Source of the DNA: JAHEEL01 sp963836085
GTDB taxonomy: Bacteria; Actinomycetota; Acidimicrobiia; Spongiisociales; UBA5794
Assembly (NCBI GenBank): GCA_963836085.1
Contig: CAWIHT010000005.1
Coordinates: 20,409-84,408 of the forward strand
Direction of reading: 5' to 3'
Length of the DNA: 64,000 nt
Part shown: one piece after another, positions 18,139 through 27,222 of the stretch
Layout of the letters: each line of letters begins with the position of its first letter
Position numbering within the stretch: position 1 is the stretch's first letter
Notes under the pieces: model-generated
Databases searched by the model: none
What the model saw: only the letters and a program-made list of their open reading frames with translations
What the model was told of the DNA's origin: nothing
Position numbers and translations under genes: made by a program

Positions 18139-19100
18139 GATTTGCTCTCCTCGAAGCGCCGGTAGGCCTCAACGATTGCCGCGACGATGCGGTGGCGCAC
18201 GACATCCTGCGCGGTCAACTCCTCGAAGGCGATGCCCTCGATGCCGGCAAGGACGCCGGCGACCATCTTCAGCCCGGATCCGCGCCCGTCCGACAGATCG
18301 ACTTGGGTGATGTCTCCGGTCACGACCATCTTCGAATTGAAGCCGAGTCGCGTGAGAAACATCTTCATTTGCTCAGGTGTCGTGTTCTGTGCTTCGTCGA
18401 GGACGACGAACGCATCGTTGAGCGTGCGGCCCCGCATGTAGGCGAGCGGTGCGATCTCGATCGTCCCTCGCTCCATCAACCGGGCCGTCTCTTCCGGCCC
18501 GAGCATCTCGTAGAGCGCGTCGTAGAGCGGTCGAAGGTATGGATCGACCTTGGCGGTGAGATCACCGGGAAGGAACCCAAGGCGCTCCCCCGCTTCGACC
18601 GCCGGTCGACTCAGGATGATCCTCTTGACCGCGCCTGAGACAAGCGACTCGATCGCACAGGCCATGGCGAGGTATGTCTTGCCGGTACCGGCCGGGCCGA
18701 TCCCGAATACAAGCGTGTTGTCCCTGATCGCGTCCACGTACCGCTTCTGCCCAAAGGTCTTGGGCCGGACGTGGCGTCCGCGGCCGACCGCGATTGACTC
18801 AGTGAAGACGCCCGAGGGACTGGGAACATCCCGCTTCACCAGGTCGATGACCCGCGTGACGCGGTCGTCGTCGAGCTGCTGGCCTTCCTGAACAACGATC
18901 AGCAGCTCACCGAGCACGGTCTCGGCAGCCTCAGCTTCGTGCGCCGGGCCGGTGATGTTGATTTCGTTCCCCCGGGCGACGATTCGCGCGAGGGGGAACG
19001 CCTGCTCGACCTGCCTCAAGTGCGCGTCGCGCTCGCCAAGCAACTCCACCATGAGATGGTTGCTCGGAACGCGGACGCGGACGTCGGTGGTGGTGGTCAC
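18135..19100 (-). CDS. phoH: PhoH-like ATPase
   Basis: This 321-residue P-loop protein of the PhoH/YbeZ family is linked to RNA metabolism and ribosome maturation together with YbeY. A KH-like N-terminal region (1-75) precedes the ATPase. Walker A is GPAGTGKT at residues 135-142 and Walker B is VVLDEAQN near 227-234. I choose the GTG at 19100 (VTTTTDVRV) because it fits homologue length; the frame extends 19 residues upstream without a better ribosome site. It is the first gene of the operon leading to era. Confidence 0.92.
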   Translation of the reverse strand: MTTTTDVRVRVPSNHLMVELLGERDAHLRQVEQAFPLARIVARGNEINITGPAHEAEAAETVLGELLIVVQEGQQLDDDRVTRVIDLVKRDVPSPSGVFTESIAVGRGRHVRPKTFGQKRYVDAIRDNTLVFGIGPAGTGKTYLAMACAIESLVSGAVKRIILSRPAVEAGERLGFLPGDLTAKVDPYLRPLYDALYEMLGPEETARLMERGTIEIAPLAYMRGRTLNDAFVVLDEAQNTTPEQMKMFLTRLGFNSKMVVTGDITQVDLSDGRGSGLKMVAGVLAGIEGIAFEELTAQDVVRHRIVAAIVEAYRRFEESKS

Positions 19101-19232
19101 AGAAGAGAACCCTAGGAGACGGAGATCGTATGCTCGAAAGCTGGACCCATCGGGCACTCGTGAGTATATCGGCGGTATCCGTCAAGCCAACGCGTTCGAA
19201 TCGTCGGAGTGCCGACCCAGAGCAGCTCGGGA

Positions 19233-19697
19233 TCAGGGGCGGAGCGAGATCCGAACCTCATCGATACGGTCGGCGAACTCGTCGTTCTCGCCGATGAGAC
19301 GGGAGAGCAATCGAAGATCGTCGCGACGGACCGTGAGGACCTTGCCGTTGAAGTCCTGCCGCTCCATCTGGATCGACGACAGGAAACGCTCGATCATGTC
19401 GCCCTCGGGACCTGCAAGGGTACCGAGGCGCTCGAGATCGATCGTGACCGTCTCGCGATCCGGATCGATCACCATGGCCGCCGGGTCCGGCGGGAGGAGT
19501 TGGACGACGGGCACGCCGTAGTAGCCGGCGAGGCGGTGAAGGCGAGGAACCGAGAGGCTGCGCTCGCCCCGTTCATAGGCGCCAAGCACAGCGGCCTTGA
19601 ATTCGCCTTCCGAGATGCGTTGCACATCCTGCAGTGAGAACCCTCGCTGACGGCGGATCGACCGGAGGCGCTCCCCCACCTGTTCGCTGTATGACAC
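19233..19697 (-). CDS. BldD-type XRE regulator with c-di-GMP signature
   Basis: This 154-residue protein has an N-terminal XRE helix-turn-helix (residues 7-65, GERLRSIRRQRGFSLQDVQRIS...YERGERSLSV) and a small C-terminal domain. It carries R113-Q-D115, eight residues, then R124-R-D-D127. That exactly fits the RxD-x8-RxxD c-di-GMP-binding signature described for Streptomyces BldD (R114/D116/R125/D128), and the length is close to BldD (167). BldD dimerises on tetrameric c-di-GMP to repress developmental genes; the role here is inferred. The GTG start follows GGAAGG. It stands alone between dnaJ and phoH, with 158- and 132-base gaps. Confidence 0.85.
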   Translation of the reverse strand: MSYSEQVGERLRSIRRQRGFSLQDVQRISEGEFKAAVLGAYERGERSLSVPRLHRLAGYYGVPVVQLLPPDPAAMVIDPDRETVTIDLERLGTLAGPEGDMIERFLSSIQMERQDFNGKVLTVRRDDLRLLSRLIGENDEFADRIDEVRISLRP

Positions 19698-19855
19698 GAT
19701 TGCACCTTCCCGCGGATACCCAGAGCAACGCCCCAAACGCTCTGCGTAGGCAGTCTACGCCCATTCGCGCTCCCCTCGCAAGGTGCAATTATGGCGCCGC
19801 CACATATCAGGGAATGGTGGCGAATCGACCGGGCATGGTGCTGCCGTTCGGCGGC

Positions 19856-20929
19856 CTAGCGGCGGAACAGGCCCCGCTTGCGTTCCGCAGGTTTCTCTTC
19901 GCGCAATTCGCCATACGTGCGCAGTGCCTCGGCCTGGTCGTCCGAGAGGTCGGTCGGAATCGCGACACCGATGTGAACCAGCAGGTCACCGCGTCCCCGG
20001 CGTCGCAGGCGAGGCATCCCCTTCTTCGCGAGCCGATACACCGTCTCGGGTTGGGTACCGGCAGGAACGTCGACGGACTCGGAGTCGCCGTCGACCAGGG
20101 GAACCTCGACCTCGGTCCCGAACACCGCCTCGCTGATCCCGATCTCGATGCGGTGGTGGAGATCATCTCCGACACGCTCGAACCGTTCGTCTGCCTCGAC
20201 GGAGATCTCGACATAGAGGTCGCCCGACGGCGCACCTCGCTCACCCGATCCGCCCCGACCGGAGAGTCGGAGACGGGTCCCGTCCTCGACGCCGGGAGGA
20301 ATCTCAACCGGAACCGTGCGATCCACCGTCACGAGTCCATCGCCCTCGCACTCGGTGCAGCGATGCTCGATAAGCTGGCCCTTGCCTCGACACTGGGCAC
20401 ACGGGGCAACGGTCATGATGCGGCCGAGGAAGGAATCTCTGGCCACCTGGACGCTTCCGGCGCCGCGACAGGTGGGACACGTGACCGGATCATGGCCAGG
20501 CTCGGATCCGGTTCCGCCGCACCGTTCGCACGTACCCGGAGCGCGGAACTCGATCTCCCTACTGGAGGGTACGGCGGCCTCCGCCAGCGTCAATGAGACC
20601 GAGGCAGCGATGTCGGGCCCACGGCGCGGGCCGGATCGCTGTCCTCCGAAACCTCCGCCGAAGAACTGTTGGAGGATGTCGTCGAGACCACCGAACTGTG
20701 AGAACAGATCTCCGCCGCCGATCGTCTCGCCGTGGTCGTAGCGAGCCTTCCGCTGCGGGTCAGAGAGCACCTCGTACGCTTCTGCGATCTCGCGGAAGCG
20801 CTCTTCGGCCGTTGGATCGTCCGGGTTCGCATCCGGATGGGTTTCACGGGCGAGTCGTCGGAATGCGTTCTTGATCTCTTCCGGGGTGGCATCGCGACCG
20901 ACCCCGAGTGCCTCGTAGTAGTCCTTCAT
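19856..20929 (-). CDS. dnaJ: Chaperone protein DnaJ
   Basis: This 357-residue Hsp40 co-chaperone stimulates DnaK. The J domain occupies residues 1-70 with the HPD motif at 31-33. A Gly-rich segment (about 72-105) follows. Four CxxCxGxG zinc-finger repeats (CERCGGTG, CPTCRGAG, CAQCRGKG, CTECEGDG) lie between about 133 and 200, and the client-binding C-terminal domains complete it. The ATG at 20929 overlaps the hrcA stop (ATGA). No grpE or dnaK is adjacent, so this is the hrcA-dnaJ type locus common in actinobacteria. Confidence 0.97.
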   Translation of the reverse strand: MKDYYEALGVGRDATPEEIKNAFRRLARETHPDANPDDPTAEERFREIAEAYEVLSDPQRKARYDHGETIGGGDLFSQFGGLDDILQQFFGGGFGGQRSGPRRGPDIAASVSLTLAEAAVPSSREIEFRAPGTCERCGGTGSEPGHDPVTCPTCRGAGSVQVARDSFLGRIMTVAPCAQCRGKGQLIEHRCTECEGDGLVTVDRTVPVEIPPGVEDGTRLRLSGRGGSGERGAPSGDLYVEISVEADERFERVGDDLHHRIEIGISEAVFGTEVEVPLVDGDSESVDVPAGTQPETVYRLAKKGMPRLRRRGRGDLLVHIGVAIPTDLSDDQAEALRTYGELREEKPAERKRGLFRR

Positions 20930-21921
20930 GACTCAGCGCCGAGCCGTTCCTCGAGGTTCTCACCGATCTCTTCAACCACCCGAATCGAGCGCCGATAGTC
21001 CATACGCATCGGTCCGAGCACACCGACACGCCCGGTGCCGCGCGGTCCGAAGGGCGTGCTGACCACAGCGAGGTCGAGGCTGTCGTCGATCTCAGCGCCG
21101 ATCCGCACGGTCGTGCCGTCGGATGGGTCGCCGAGAATCGCCTGGACGTCGGCGTCCCGTTCGAGGAGGTCGAGCATGCTGTGCACGATGGCGAGATCTG
21201 CCCAGAGGCCGGCCAACTGGCTGGTCCCGCCGACGAAGAGCTGCGGAGACACGGTCTCAGATTCCTGGATCTCTTGGTGCACCGGGTCGATGATCCGTCG
21301 CACGAGATCGGGCAAGTCGCTGCTGACGAGGCGCTGATCCTCACTGGCCTCGTCTCGACCGCGACCGGCATACACGCCTTCGATCACCCGTTCTGCGGCA
21401 TCGAGTTGCTCGTCGGTGGGTTCGAAACCGAGGGTGACCGTGTGCTGGCTCACCCGACCGGTCTCGGCGATCGTGACGACAAGGACGGTGGCCGATCCGA
21501 GGCGGACGAGGTGAACGGCATGGATGCGTCCGGTATCGGCTTGCGGACCGATGACCACGGCCGGGAGTTGGGTGATGTCGGAGACGAGACCGGACGTCTC
21601 CTTGAGCAGTTTTGACACTTCACGGTGCACGTCGGCGAAGAACGACCGGATCCGGTCGTGGGTGGCTGAGCGCAGACGGGCCGGGGAGCAGTGGTCCACG
21701 TAGTACCGATACCCCTGGTGCGTCGGGATTCGCCCGGATGAGGTGTGAGGCTGTGCCACGAATCCGTAGGACTCGAGTCGGGCCAACTCGTTGCGGATCG
21801 TTGCAGACGACACGTCGAGGGCGCTCCGTTCGAGGATCGCATGAGAGCTCACGGGCTCGCCGGTGCGGATGTACTCCTCAACGAGGGCCTGGAGAACAAG
21901 AGCTTTCCGGTCGTCGATCAT
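20926..21921 (-). CDS. hrcA: Heat-inducible transcription repressor HrcA
   Basis: This 331-residue repressor of class I heat-shock genes binds CIRCE operators. The N-terminal winged helix (MIDDRKALVLQALVEEYIRTGEPVSS, residues 1-90 as a whole) includes SSATIRNELARLE and the TSSGRIPTxxGYRYYVD segment. The GAF-like domain follows. It lies nine bases after hemW and overlaps dnaJ by four bases. A CIRCE-like inverted repeat just upstream (21931-21957) may allow autoregulation. Confidence 0.97.
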   Translation of the reverse strand: MIDDRKALVLQALVEEYIRTGEPVSSHAILERSALDVSSATIRNELARLESYGFVAQPHTSSGRIPTHQGYRYYVDHCSPARLRSATHDRIRSFFADVHREVSKLLKETSGLVSDITQLPAVVIGPQADTGRIHAVHLVRLGSATVLVVTIAETGRVSQHTVTLGFEPTDEQLDAAERVIEGVYAGRGRDEASEDQRLVSSDLPDLVRRIIDPVHQEIQESETVSPQLFVGGTSQLAGLWADLAIVHSMLDLLERDADVQAILGDPSDGTTVRIGAEIDDSLDLAVVSTPFGPRGTGRVGVLGPMRMDYRRSIRVVEEIGENLEERLGAES

Positions 21922-21930
21922 TGTCGAAAG

Positions 21931-21957
21931 TTAGCAGTCGTCCGCCGAGACTGACAG
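21931..21957 (-). promoter_or_regulatory. Degenerate CIRCE-like element upstream of hrcA
   Basis: On the plus strand TTAGCAGTC is followed by nine bases and then GACTGACAG. The CIRCE consensus is TTAGCACTC-N9-GAGTGCTAA. One arm matches 8 of 9 bases, the other about 5 of 9, and the spacer is exactly nine. It starts 10 bases before the hrcA ATG and overlaps the end of hemW. HrcA binding is inference. Confidence 0.33.
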
Positions 21958-23121
21958 CACGGACCGCGCGACGAGATCGGTCAGGAGCGGCTTGAGCACC
22001 ACAACGCGTCCTGCGCTGGTTCCGATCACGCCGGCTTCGACCAGGCGAGTGCCTTCCGCCGAAGCAAGGAAGGGTCCGCCAATCGTCCCCGATTCGACTC
22101 CGGCGGCGAGTCGCAGTCCAACCATGAACCGCTCCCGTTCCGTCTCGAACGCGTTGAGTCGCTCACCCCCCGATCTCGGCCGGTCGTCTCCGTCGACGTG
22201 TGCCAGATAGGCGTCAAGGCGACGAATGTTGCGCCCTCGGATGCCGTTGCGGTGGTCGTGTGCCCCGGTGCCGAACGCGACGTACTCGCCCATCATCCAC
22301 GTTGAGAGGTTGTAGCGACATGCGTGGCCGGAGCCGGCCCAATTCGAGACCTCGTACCGGACCAGACCGGCAGCTTCGGCCGCTGCCGCCACGTACTCGA
22401 AACGGTCTGCCTGTTGATCGGGATCGGGTGCCGGGGCACCAGCGAGGACCGCACGGCTGAGACCCGTCCCGCCTTCCACGGTCAAGGCGTAGGCCGAGAG
22501 GTGCTCCGGTTCGAGGTCCAGCACGCCGTCGACCGAGCAAGACCACGAGGCATCGCTCTCCTCCGGTGTGCCGTAGATGAGATCGACGTTGATCGTCGTG
22601 AACCCTGCCGATCGAGCAACACGCACCGCATCTCGTGCCTGCTCGGGTGAATGCGCCCTGCCGAGCGCCCCGAGCACCGCTGGATCGAGCGACTGGACGC
22701 CGAACGAGACCCGGTTGTATCCGATTGATCTCAGCGTGCGGGCGAGGTCATCGGTCCAGTCCTCCGGATTCGCCTCAATGCTGACCTCGGCCCCATCAGC
22801 GATGCCGAACCGGGTGTCGAGGGCCTCGAGAATCCGGCCGAGGTGCGCCGGCTGAAGGCGGGTCGGTGTTCCGCCGCCGACGTTGACGGCATCGAGCCGG
22901 AACGGGCCGCTCTCCATCCCGATCTCCACGGCGAGTGCGTCCACGTACCGGTCGGTCTCGCCACCGCCGGCCTCATCCGCAGCCACCACCGCGAAATCGC
23001 AGTACGGGCACCGCCGCGCACAAAACGGAACATGCACATACCCCGACTGCCACCCAGCCGCCGCCGCCGCGAGCTCCGGCGAGTTGGGCTCGTAGCTCGT
23101 AGCTCGTGCCTCGAGGCTCAC
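21931..23121 (-). CDS. hemW: Heme chaperone HemW (radical SAM, HemN-like)
   Basis: The 396-residue protein is of the HemW family, which binds heme and transfers it to proteins; earlier annotation as coproporphyrinogen oxidase is usually wrong. The radical-SAM cluster is CxxxCxxC (C34, C38, C41, in HVPFCARRCPYCDF). The GGGTPT motif and the SIEANPE strand are present. The GTG at 23121 overlaps the lepA stop codon (GTGA); the frame continues upstream inside lepA but with low-quality composition. The lepA-hemW-hrcA-dnaJ order is a conserved arrangement. Confidence 0.93.
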   Translation of the reverse strand: MSLEARATSYEPNSPELAAAAAGWQSGYVHVPFCARRCPYCDFAVVAADEAGGGETDRYVDALAVEIGMESGPFRLDAVNVGGGTPTRLQPAHLGRILEALDTRFGIADGAEVSIEANPEDWTDDLARTLRSIGYNRVSFGVQSLDPAVLGALGRAHSPEQARDAVRVARSAGFTTINVDLIYGTPEESDASWSCSVDGVLDLEPEHLSAYALTVEGGTGLSRAVLAGAPAPDPDQQADRFEYVAAAAEAAGLVRYEVSNWAGSGHACRYNLSTWMMGEYVAFGTGAHDHRNGIRGRNIRRLDAYLAHVDGDDRPRSGGERLNAFETERERFMVGLRLAAGVESGTIGGPFLASAEGTRLVEAGVIGTSAGRVVVLKPLLTDLVARSVLSVSADDC

Positions 23122-24920
23122 GTCTCCAGCTTCAGCGCCGCGACGAACGCTTCTTGCGGCACCTCGACTTGCCCCACCATCTTCATGCGACGTTTCCCCT
23201 CCTTCTGACGTTCGAGGAGCTTCCGCTTCCGGGTGATGTCGCCGCCGTAGCACTTCGCGGTGACGTCCTTGCGCTGGGCCTTGATGGTTTCGCGCGAAAT
23301 GATGCGTGTCCCGATCGCCGCCTGAATCGGGACGTCGAAGAGCTGCCGTGGGATCAGCTCCCGCAGCCGGCCGACCATCGCTTTCCCGTACGGGTAGGCC
23401 TTGTCGCGATGCACGATCGTCGAGAATGCGTCGACCGGGACCCCGTTGAGCAGGATGTTGACCCGCACGAGGTCGGAGGCCTGATAGTTGTCCGGTTCGT
23501 AGTCGAGCGAGGCGTAGCCCCGCGTCCGTGTCTTGAGCTGATCGAAGAAGTCGAAGACGATCTCCGCCAGGGGGATCCGGTAGTGGAGTTCCGCACGCTC
23601 CGGGGACAGATAGGTCATCTCCCCCATCAGGCCGCGACGCTGCTGGACCAGATCCATCACGGTGCCGATGTACTCGGATGGCGTGATGATCATCACCTTG
23701 ACGAATGGCTCCTCGATCGACGCGAGCGAACTGACGTCCGGAAGATCTTGCGGGCTTCGGATCCAGACCTGCTCGCCTGACGTGAGATTCGCCCGGTACG
23801 CCACGGACGGCGCGGTGGCGACAAGGTCGAGGTCGTATTCACGTTCGAGGCGCTCTCGCACGATCTCCATGTGGAGAAGCCCGAGGAAGCCGACGCGGAA
23901 CCCAAACCCGAGTGCCCGGCTCGTCTCGGCCTGATAGACGAGCGACGAGTCATTTAGCCGGAGCTTGTCGAGTGCCTCGCGAAGACGTTCAAACTCGTCT
24001 CCGTCGGTTGGGAAGAGCCCCGAGAACACCATCGGCTTCGGCTCCTGGTAGCCGGGGAGGGCTTGCCCGGTCGGTCTCGCCGTGTGGGTAACGGTGTCAC
24101 CGACGCGGATCAGATCGATCTCCTTGACGCCCGTGATGAGGTAGCCGACCTCGCCCGTGGCGAGATGATCCACGACCTCGAGAGCAGGCCGGCGAATCCC
24201 GAGTTCGTCGGCTTCGACGTCGAGTCCCGTCGCCATGAACTGCACGGCGTCCCGCTTCGAGATGCTTCCGTCGACGATACGGACGGAGCTGACGACGCCG
24301 CGGTAGCTGTCGTAGAACGAGTCGAAGACCAGCGCGCGGAGCGGCGCATCCTCGATGCCGTCCGGCGGAGGGAGTCGGTCCACGACCGCTTCAAGGAGTT
24401 CGTCGATACCCAACCCAGTCTTTGCCGAGACCCGAATAACCTCTTCGGGCGTGCCTCCAAGGACCGCTGCGAGTTCTTCCGCCGCACGATCCGGATCGGC
24501 CGCCGGGAGGTCGATCTTGTTGACCACCGGGATGATCTCGAGCCCCTCCTCGATCGCGAGATAGGCATTCGCCAGGGTCTGCGCCTCCACCCCTTGCGAT
24601 GCGTCGACGACCAGGAGGGCGCCTTCACATGCCTCGAGGCTGCGAGAGACTTCGTAAGAGAAGTCGACGTGGCCCGGTGTATCGATGATGTTCAGCTTGT
24701 ACGTCACGCCGGATGCGGCCGTGTAGTCGATCCGCACGGCGTTGGCCTTGATCGTGATGCCGCGTTCTCTTTCGAGGTCCATGTCGTCGAGAACCTGCTC
24801 GCGCATGTCGCGTTCGGAGATCGCCCCGGTGCGTTCGAGCAGGCGATCAGCCAACGTCGACTTACCGTGGTCGATGTGAGCAATAATGGAGAAGTTGCGG
24901 ATGCGCGAGAGCGCGGTCAT
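23118..24920 (-). CDS. lepA: Elongation factor 4 (LepA)
   Basis: This 600-residue translational GTPase of standard length acts on the ribosome in back-translocation and 30S biogenesis. G1 is AHIDHGKST near the N-terminus, G2/G3 include ERGITI and DTPGHVDF, and G4 is NKID. The C-terminal domain unique to LepA ends in KMVGQVEVPQEAF. The ATG at 24920 fits the family N-terminus (MTALSRIRNFSIIAH). The longer upstream frame runs antisense through rpsT and is rejected. It is divergent from rpsT with a 97-base gap. Confidence 0.98.
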   Translation of the reverse strand: MTALSRIRNFSIIAHIDHGKSTLADRLLERTGAISERDMREQVLDDMDLERERGITIKANAVRIDYTAASGVTYKLNIIDTPGHVDFSYEVSRSLEACEGALLVVDASQGVEAQTLANAYLAIEEGLEIIPVVNKIDLPAADPDRAAEELAAVLGGTPEEVIRVSAKTGLGIDELLEAVVDRLPPPDGIEDAPLRALVFDSFYDSYRGVVSSVRIVDGSISKRDAVQFMATGLDVEADELGIRRPALEVVDHLATGEVGYLITGVKEIDLIRVGDTVTHTARPTGQALPGYQEPKPMVFSGLFPTDGDEFERLREALDKLRLNDSSLVYQAETSRALGFGFRVGFLGLLHMEIVRERLEREYDLDLVATAPSVAYRANLTSGEQVWIRSPQDLPDVSSLASIEEPFVKVMIITPSEYIGTVMDLVQQRRGLMGEMTYLSPERAELHYRIPLAEIVFDFFDQLKTRTRGYASLDYEPDNYQASDLVRVNILLNGVPVDAFSTIVHRDKAYPYGKAMVGRLRELIPRQLFDVPIQAAIGTRIISRETIKAQRKDVTAKCYGGDITRKRKLLERQKEGKRRMKMVGQVEVPQEAFVAALKLET

Positions 24921-25017
24921 ATGATTGATCCGGGAGAGGGGTATCTCAGTGTACCGTTGAGCCGCTCTCCTGTTATCGTTACGTCTCGTTCCCACCACCT
25001 CACGAGGTTCGTCAAGC

Positions 25018-25284
25018 ATGGCCAACATCAAGTCCCAGAAGAAGCGCAACCGCCAGACCATCACGCGGTACGCACGCAACAAGGCGTTGCGCTCCGAGTT
25101 GAAGACGCGCGAAAAGGCCGTCCTCGACGCCGTTGAAGCCGGCGACTCGGCCAAGGCAGAAGAGCTGCTGCGCGAGGCGCAGAAGCGAATCGACATGGCG
25201 GAGTCCAAGGGCGTGCTTCACGCGAACACGGCGGCCCGTCGCAAGTCTCGCCTCTCACGGCGGGTTCGCTCGACCGTCGCCTGA
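25018..25284 (+). CDS. rpsT: 30S ribosomal protein S20
   Basis: The 88-residue, Lys/Arg-rich ribosomal protein binds 16S rRNA. It starts MANIKSQKKRNRQ and has the typical helical pattern through to the RRKSRL motif. A GAGG ribosome site lies 11 bases before the ATG. It is divergent from lepA and followed four bases later by greA, so the two are likely co-transcribed. Confidence 0.98.
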   Translation: MANIKSQKKRNRQTITRYARNKALRSELKTREKAVLDAVEAGDSAKAEELLREAQKRIDMAESKGVLHANTAARRKSRLSRRVRSTVA

Positions 25285-25288
25285 GCCC

Positions 25289-25765
25289 GTGACCGAATCG
25301 TCGACCTGGCTCACGCCGGCCGCATACGAGAAGCTCCAGGCTGAGCTCGAAGAGCTCTCGACGGTTGGACGCATCGAGATCACCGCGCGCATCGCAGAAG
25401 CCCGCGAACACGGCGACCTCAAGGAGAACGCCGAGTACGACGCCGCGAAGAACGAGCAGGGCATGATGGAAGCCCGCATCCGCAAACTCACCCAACTCCT
25501 CGAGACTTCAGAGGTCCGAGAGGTCGAGAACTCGGGTCTCGTCGAGATCGGGACCATCGTGACCGTCATCGACGACGACGGAGACGAGTACGAGTTCTTC
25601 GTCGCACCTTCCGAGAACAAGGTCGCCGGCACCCTCCTCGCCTCGCCCCAGAGTCCGCTCGGCGAAGCCCTCCTCGGTTCAGCCCCCGGAGATGAGGTCA
25701 GCTACGAAGCCCCCGGTGGAACCTTCAGCTACCGCATCGCCGCCGTGCGGATCTACGAAGGCTGA
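25289..25765 (+). CDS. greA: Transcription elongation factor GreA
   Basis: The 158-residue factor rescues backtracked RNA polymerase by stimulating transcript cleavage. The N-terminal coiled coil contains the family signature EAREHGDLKENAEYDAAKNEQ, with the tip acidic residues in place. The C-terminal FKBP-like domain ends in ISYEAPxG-like sequence (VSYEAPGG). The GTG at 25289 lies four bases after the rpsT stop and matches the family start better than an upstream in-frame option that would overlap rpsT. Confidence 0.95.
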   Translation: MTESSTWLTPAAYEKLQAELEELSTVGRIEITARIAEAREHGDLKENAEYDAAKNEQGMMEARIRKLTQLLETSEVREVENSGLVEIGTIVTVIDDDGDEYEFFVAPSENKVAGTLLASPQSPLGEALLGSAPGDEVSYEAPGGTFSYRIAAVRIYEG

Positions 25766-25804
25766 CCCACCTCGCAAGATCCAGACTGGCGGCTGGCGAC
25801 TCCG

Positions 25805-26782
25805 TCAACCCAACCATCGACACATCGCTACCGTCAACCGCTCCAAGGTGACGCGATGCGTCGGCTCAGGTGCGCTCTTGATCTGTAGGTCGGCTCTCGC
25901 CAGTGCGTTGAGCGAGCGCCGCAGCGATTCGGCACGTGTGGACGATCGCCGGTCCCATACCTTCTTGACCGGGAACGAGTTCGGCGCAGATCCGACCCAT
26001 TCCGCATAGGTCTCCCGGTCGGGAGCGATCGCTGCAAGCGATCGTCGCCTGACCTCCCCCTCGAGATAGGACAGGACCACGAGGGGGTGGCCGTGCTCCA
26101 GGAAGTCGGCGAGGCGGCGCAGGGCCTCGCCCTCGTTCCCCGAGGTGATGGCGTCTGAGAGAAGCCACATCGGTTCGTCCGGCCGGTTCGAGTAGCGGCC
26201 AAGAACGTCGGCCTCGGTGATCTTCGAGCCGTCGGCGCCGAGTTGGTCGAGCGCCTGACCGAGCGCAGCAACATCCGAGCCGAATCGACGGAGCAGCACC
26301 GTAGCGGCGGCAGGCTCGACCTTCAGCTTGCGGGTCGATGCCGCTTCCGAGAGCCAACGAGAGGCATCCCGCTCCCGGAATTTCTTCACACTCTCGGTCT
26401 CGCCCTTCTTGCGGAGCGTCGCCGCGAGCGGTGCCGGGATGGCTCCTGCGGCGGCGAACACGGCCGTGACTGCGTCGGGATCGGCAGCGTCGACGAGTTC
26501 GGCAATCACGGTCGCCTCGCCCTTCAGGAGATTCTGAGCGTCGACAACGAAGACGCCGTCCGCGTCGCCGAACAACGATCCGCTCTGAAGGGCGGGGACG
26601 ATCGCCTGGACCGACTCGCGGAGTTGTCCCTCGGAGGACTCGCCGGCTCCCCGATCCGGGACGTCGATGCGCTGGTGATCCACGATGCCTGCCCGGTCGA
26701 AGACGCGGTTCGCCTTCTCGAACATGACCTCGCGTTCGCCCGGCCCGGAGTCGCGCGGACCGCTGATAACGGTGAAACCCAT
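25805..26782 (-). CDS. holA: DNA polymerase III subunit delta
   Basis: This 325-residue clamp-loader delta subunit opens the beta clamp and loads it on DNA with tau and delta-prime. The N-terminal region has GDADGVFVVDAQNLLKG, and the central part carries the SEAASTRKLKVEP...LLRRFGSDV arrangement typical of HolA. The C-terminal collar domain ends in LERLTVAMCRWLG. It is convergent with greA (40 bases apart). I use the ATG at 26782 (MGFTVISGPRDS); an extra 21 residues are open upstream. Confidence 0.9.
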   Translation of the reverse strand: MGFTVISGPRDSGPGEREVMFEKANRVFDRAGIVDHQRIDVPDRGAGESSEGQLRESVQAIVPALQSGSLFGDADGVFVVDAQNLLKGEATVIAELVDAADPDAVTAVFAAAGAIPAPLAATLRKKGETESVKKFRERDASRWLSEAASTRKLKVEPAAATVLLRRFGSDVAALGQALDQLGADGSKITEADVLGRYSNRPDEPMWLLSDAITSGNEGEALRRLADFLEHGHPLVVLSYLEGEVRRRSLAAIAPDRETYAEWVGSAPNSFPVKKVWDRRSSTRAESLRRSLNALARADLQIKSAPEPTHRVTLERLTVAMCRWLG

Positions 26783-26840
26783 GGCGCGAGTCTCCGCGCT
26801 CCGACGCCGCTGCGCAAGTCGGTCAACCCCCAACCCCCTC

Positions 26841-26871
26841 TTCACGCCGCGAATCCAGGGTTCTCCACCTC
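26841..26871 (-). repeat. Copy 1 of a short palindromic repeat (GAACCCTGGGTTC family)
   Basis: Read on the minus strand, GAACCCTGGATTCGCGGCG matches copy 2 at 26964-26982 apart from one base in the core. It sits upstream of holA. The third copy is between leuS and proA. Confidence 0.5.
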
Positions 26872-26957
26872 GGATGTAGCGCTGTAGCGCCGACGGCCCG
26901 CAGAATGACGGGGATCGTCGGTCTCTCTCATTTTGTGGGCCACGGCGTCAAGTGCAA

Positions 26958-26985
26958 AGCCGAGAACCCTGGGTTCGCGGCGTGG
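26958..26985 (+). repeat. Copy 2 of the short palindromic repeat
   Basis: The core GAACCC-T-GGGTTC is a perfect inverted repeat followed by GCGGCGTGG. It is in opposite orientation to copy 1, about 110 bases away. The surrounding 26783-27325 interval otherwise holds only a doubtful ORF fragment at 26998-27222. Confidence 0.5.
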
Positions 26986-26997
26986 TGTGGGCGATCG

Positions 26998-27222
26998 CTA
27001 GCTTCCGGTGGGGGTCCAGACGATCGGGTCCTCCGTGTCAGGTTCAACGATCACGAATTGGTTGGCGTCGACTTTGGTCCAGGGTCCCACGCTTCCGTCC
27101 GGCGATTGAAGGCGTACCTCGGTCTGGACGCCGAGGTCGCCAACCTTCACCTCGACCCACGACCCGATGGCGTCCGGATTCACGCCAAGCTGCTCGAGTT
27201 GGATCCCATTCCGGTTCCCCAT
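26998..27222 (-). pseudogene. Possible remnant of a secreted protein (ASPIC/UnbV-like C-terminus)
   Basis: This open frame of 74 codons extends 25 more codons upstream to a stop, without a start or ribosome site there. It reads GNRNGIQLEQLGVNPDAIGS then WVEVKVGD. That is reminiscent of the NRDAIGARVEV-type strand of ASPIC/UnbV domains at the ends of FG-GAP proteins. No signal peptide or upstream domain is found in the window. It may be a decayed gene tail or a chance frame. Confidence 0.25.

Noticed and set aside
24921..25208. N-terminal extension of lepA
   Set aside because: It runs antisense through rpsT and the family N-terminus begins at 24920.
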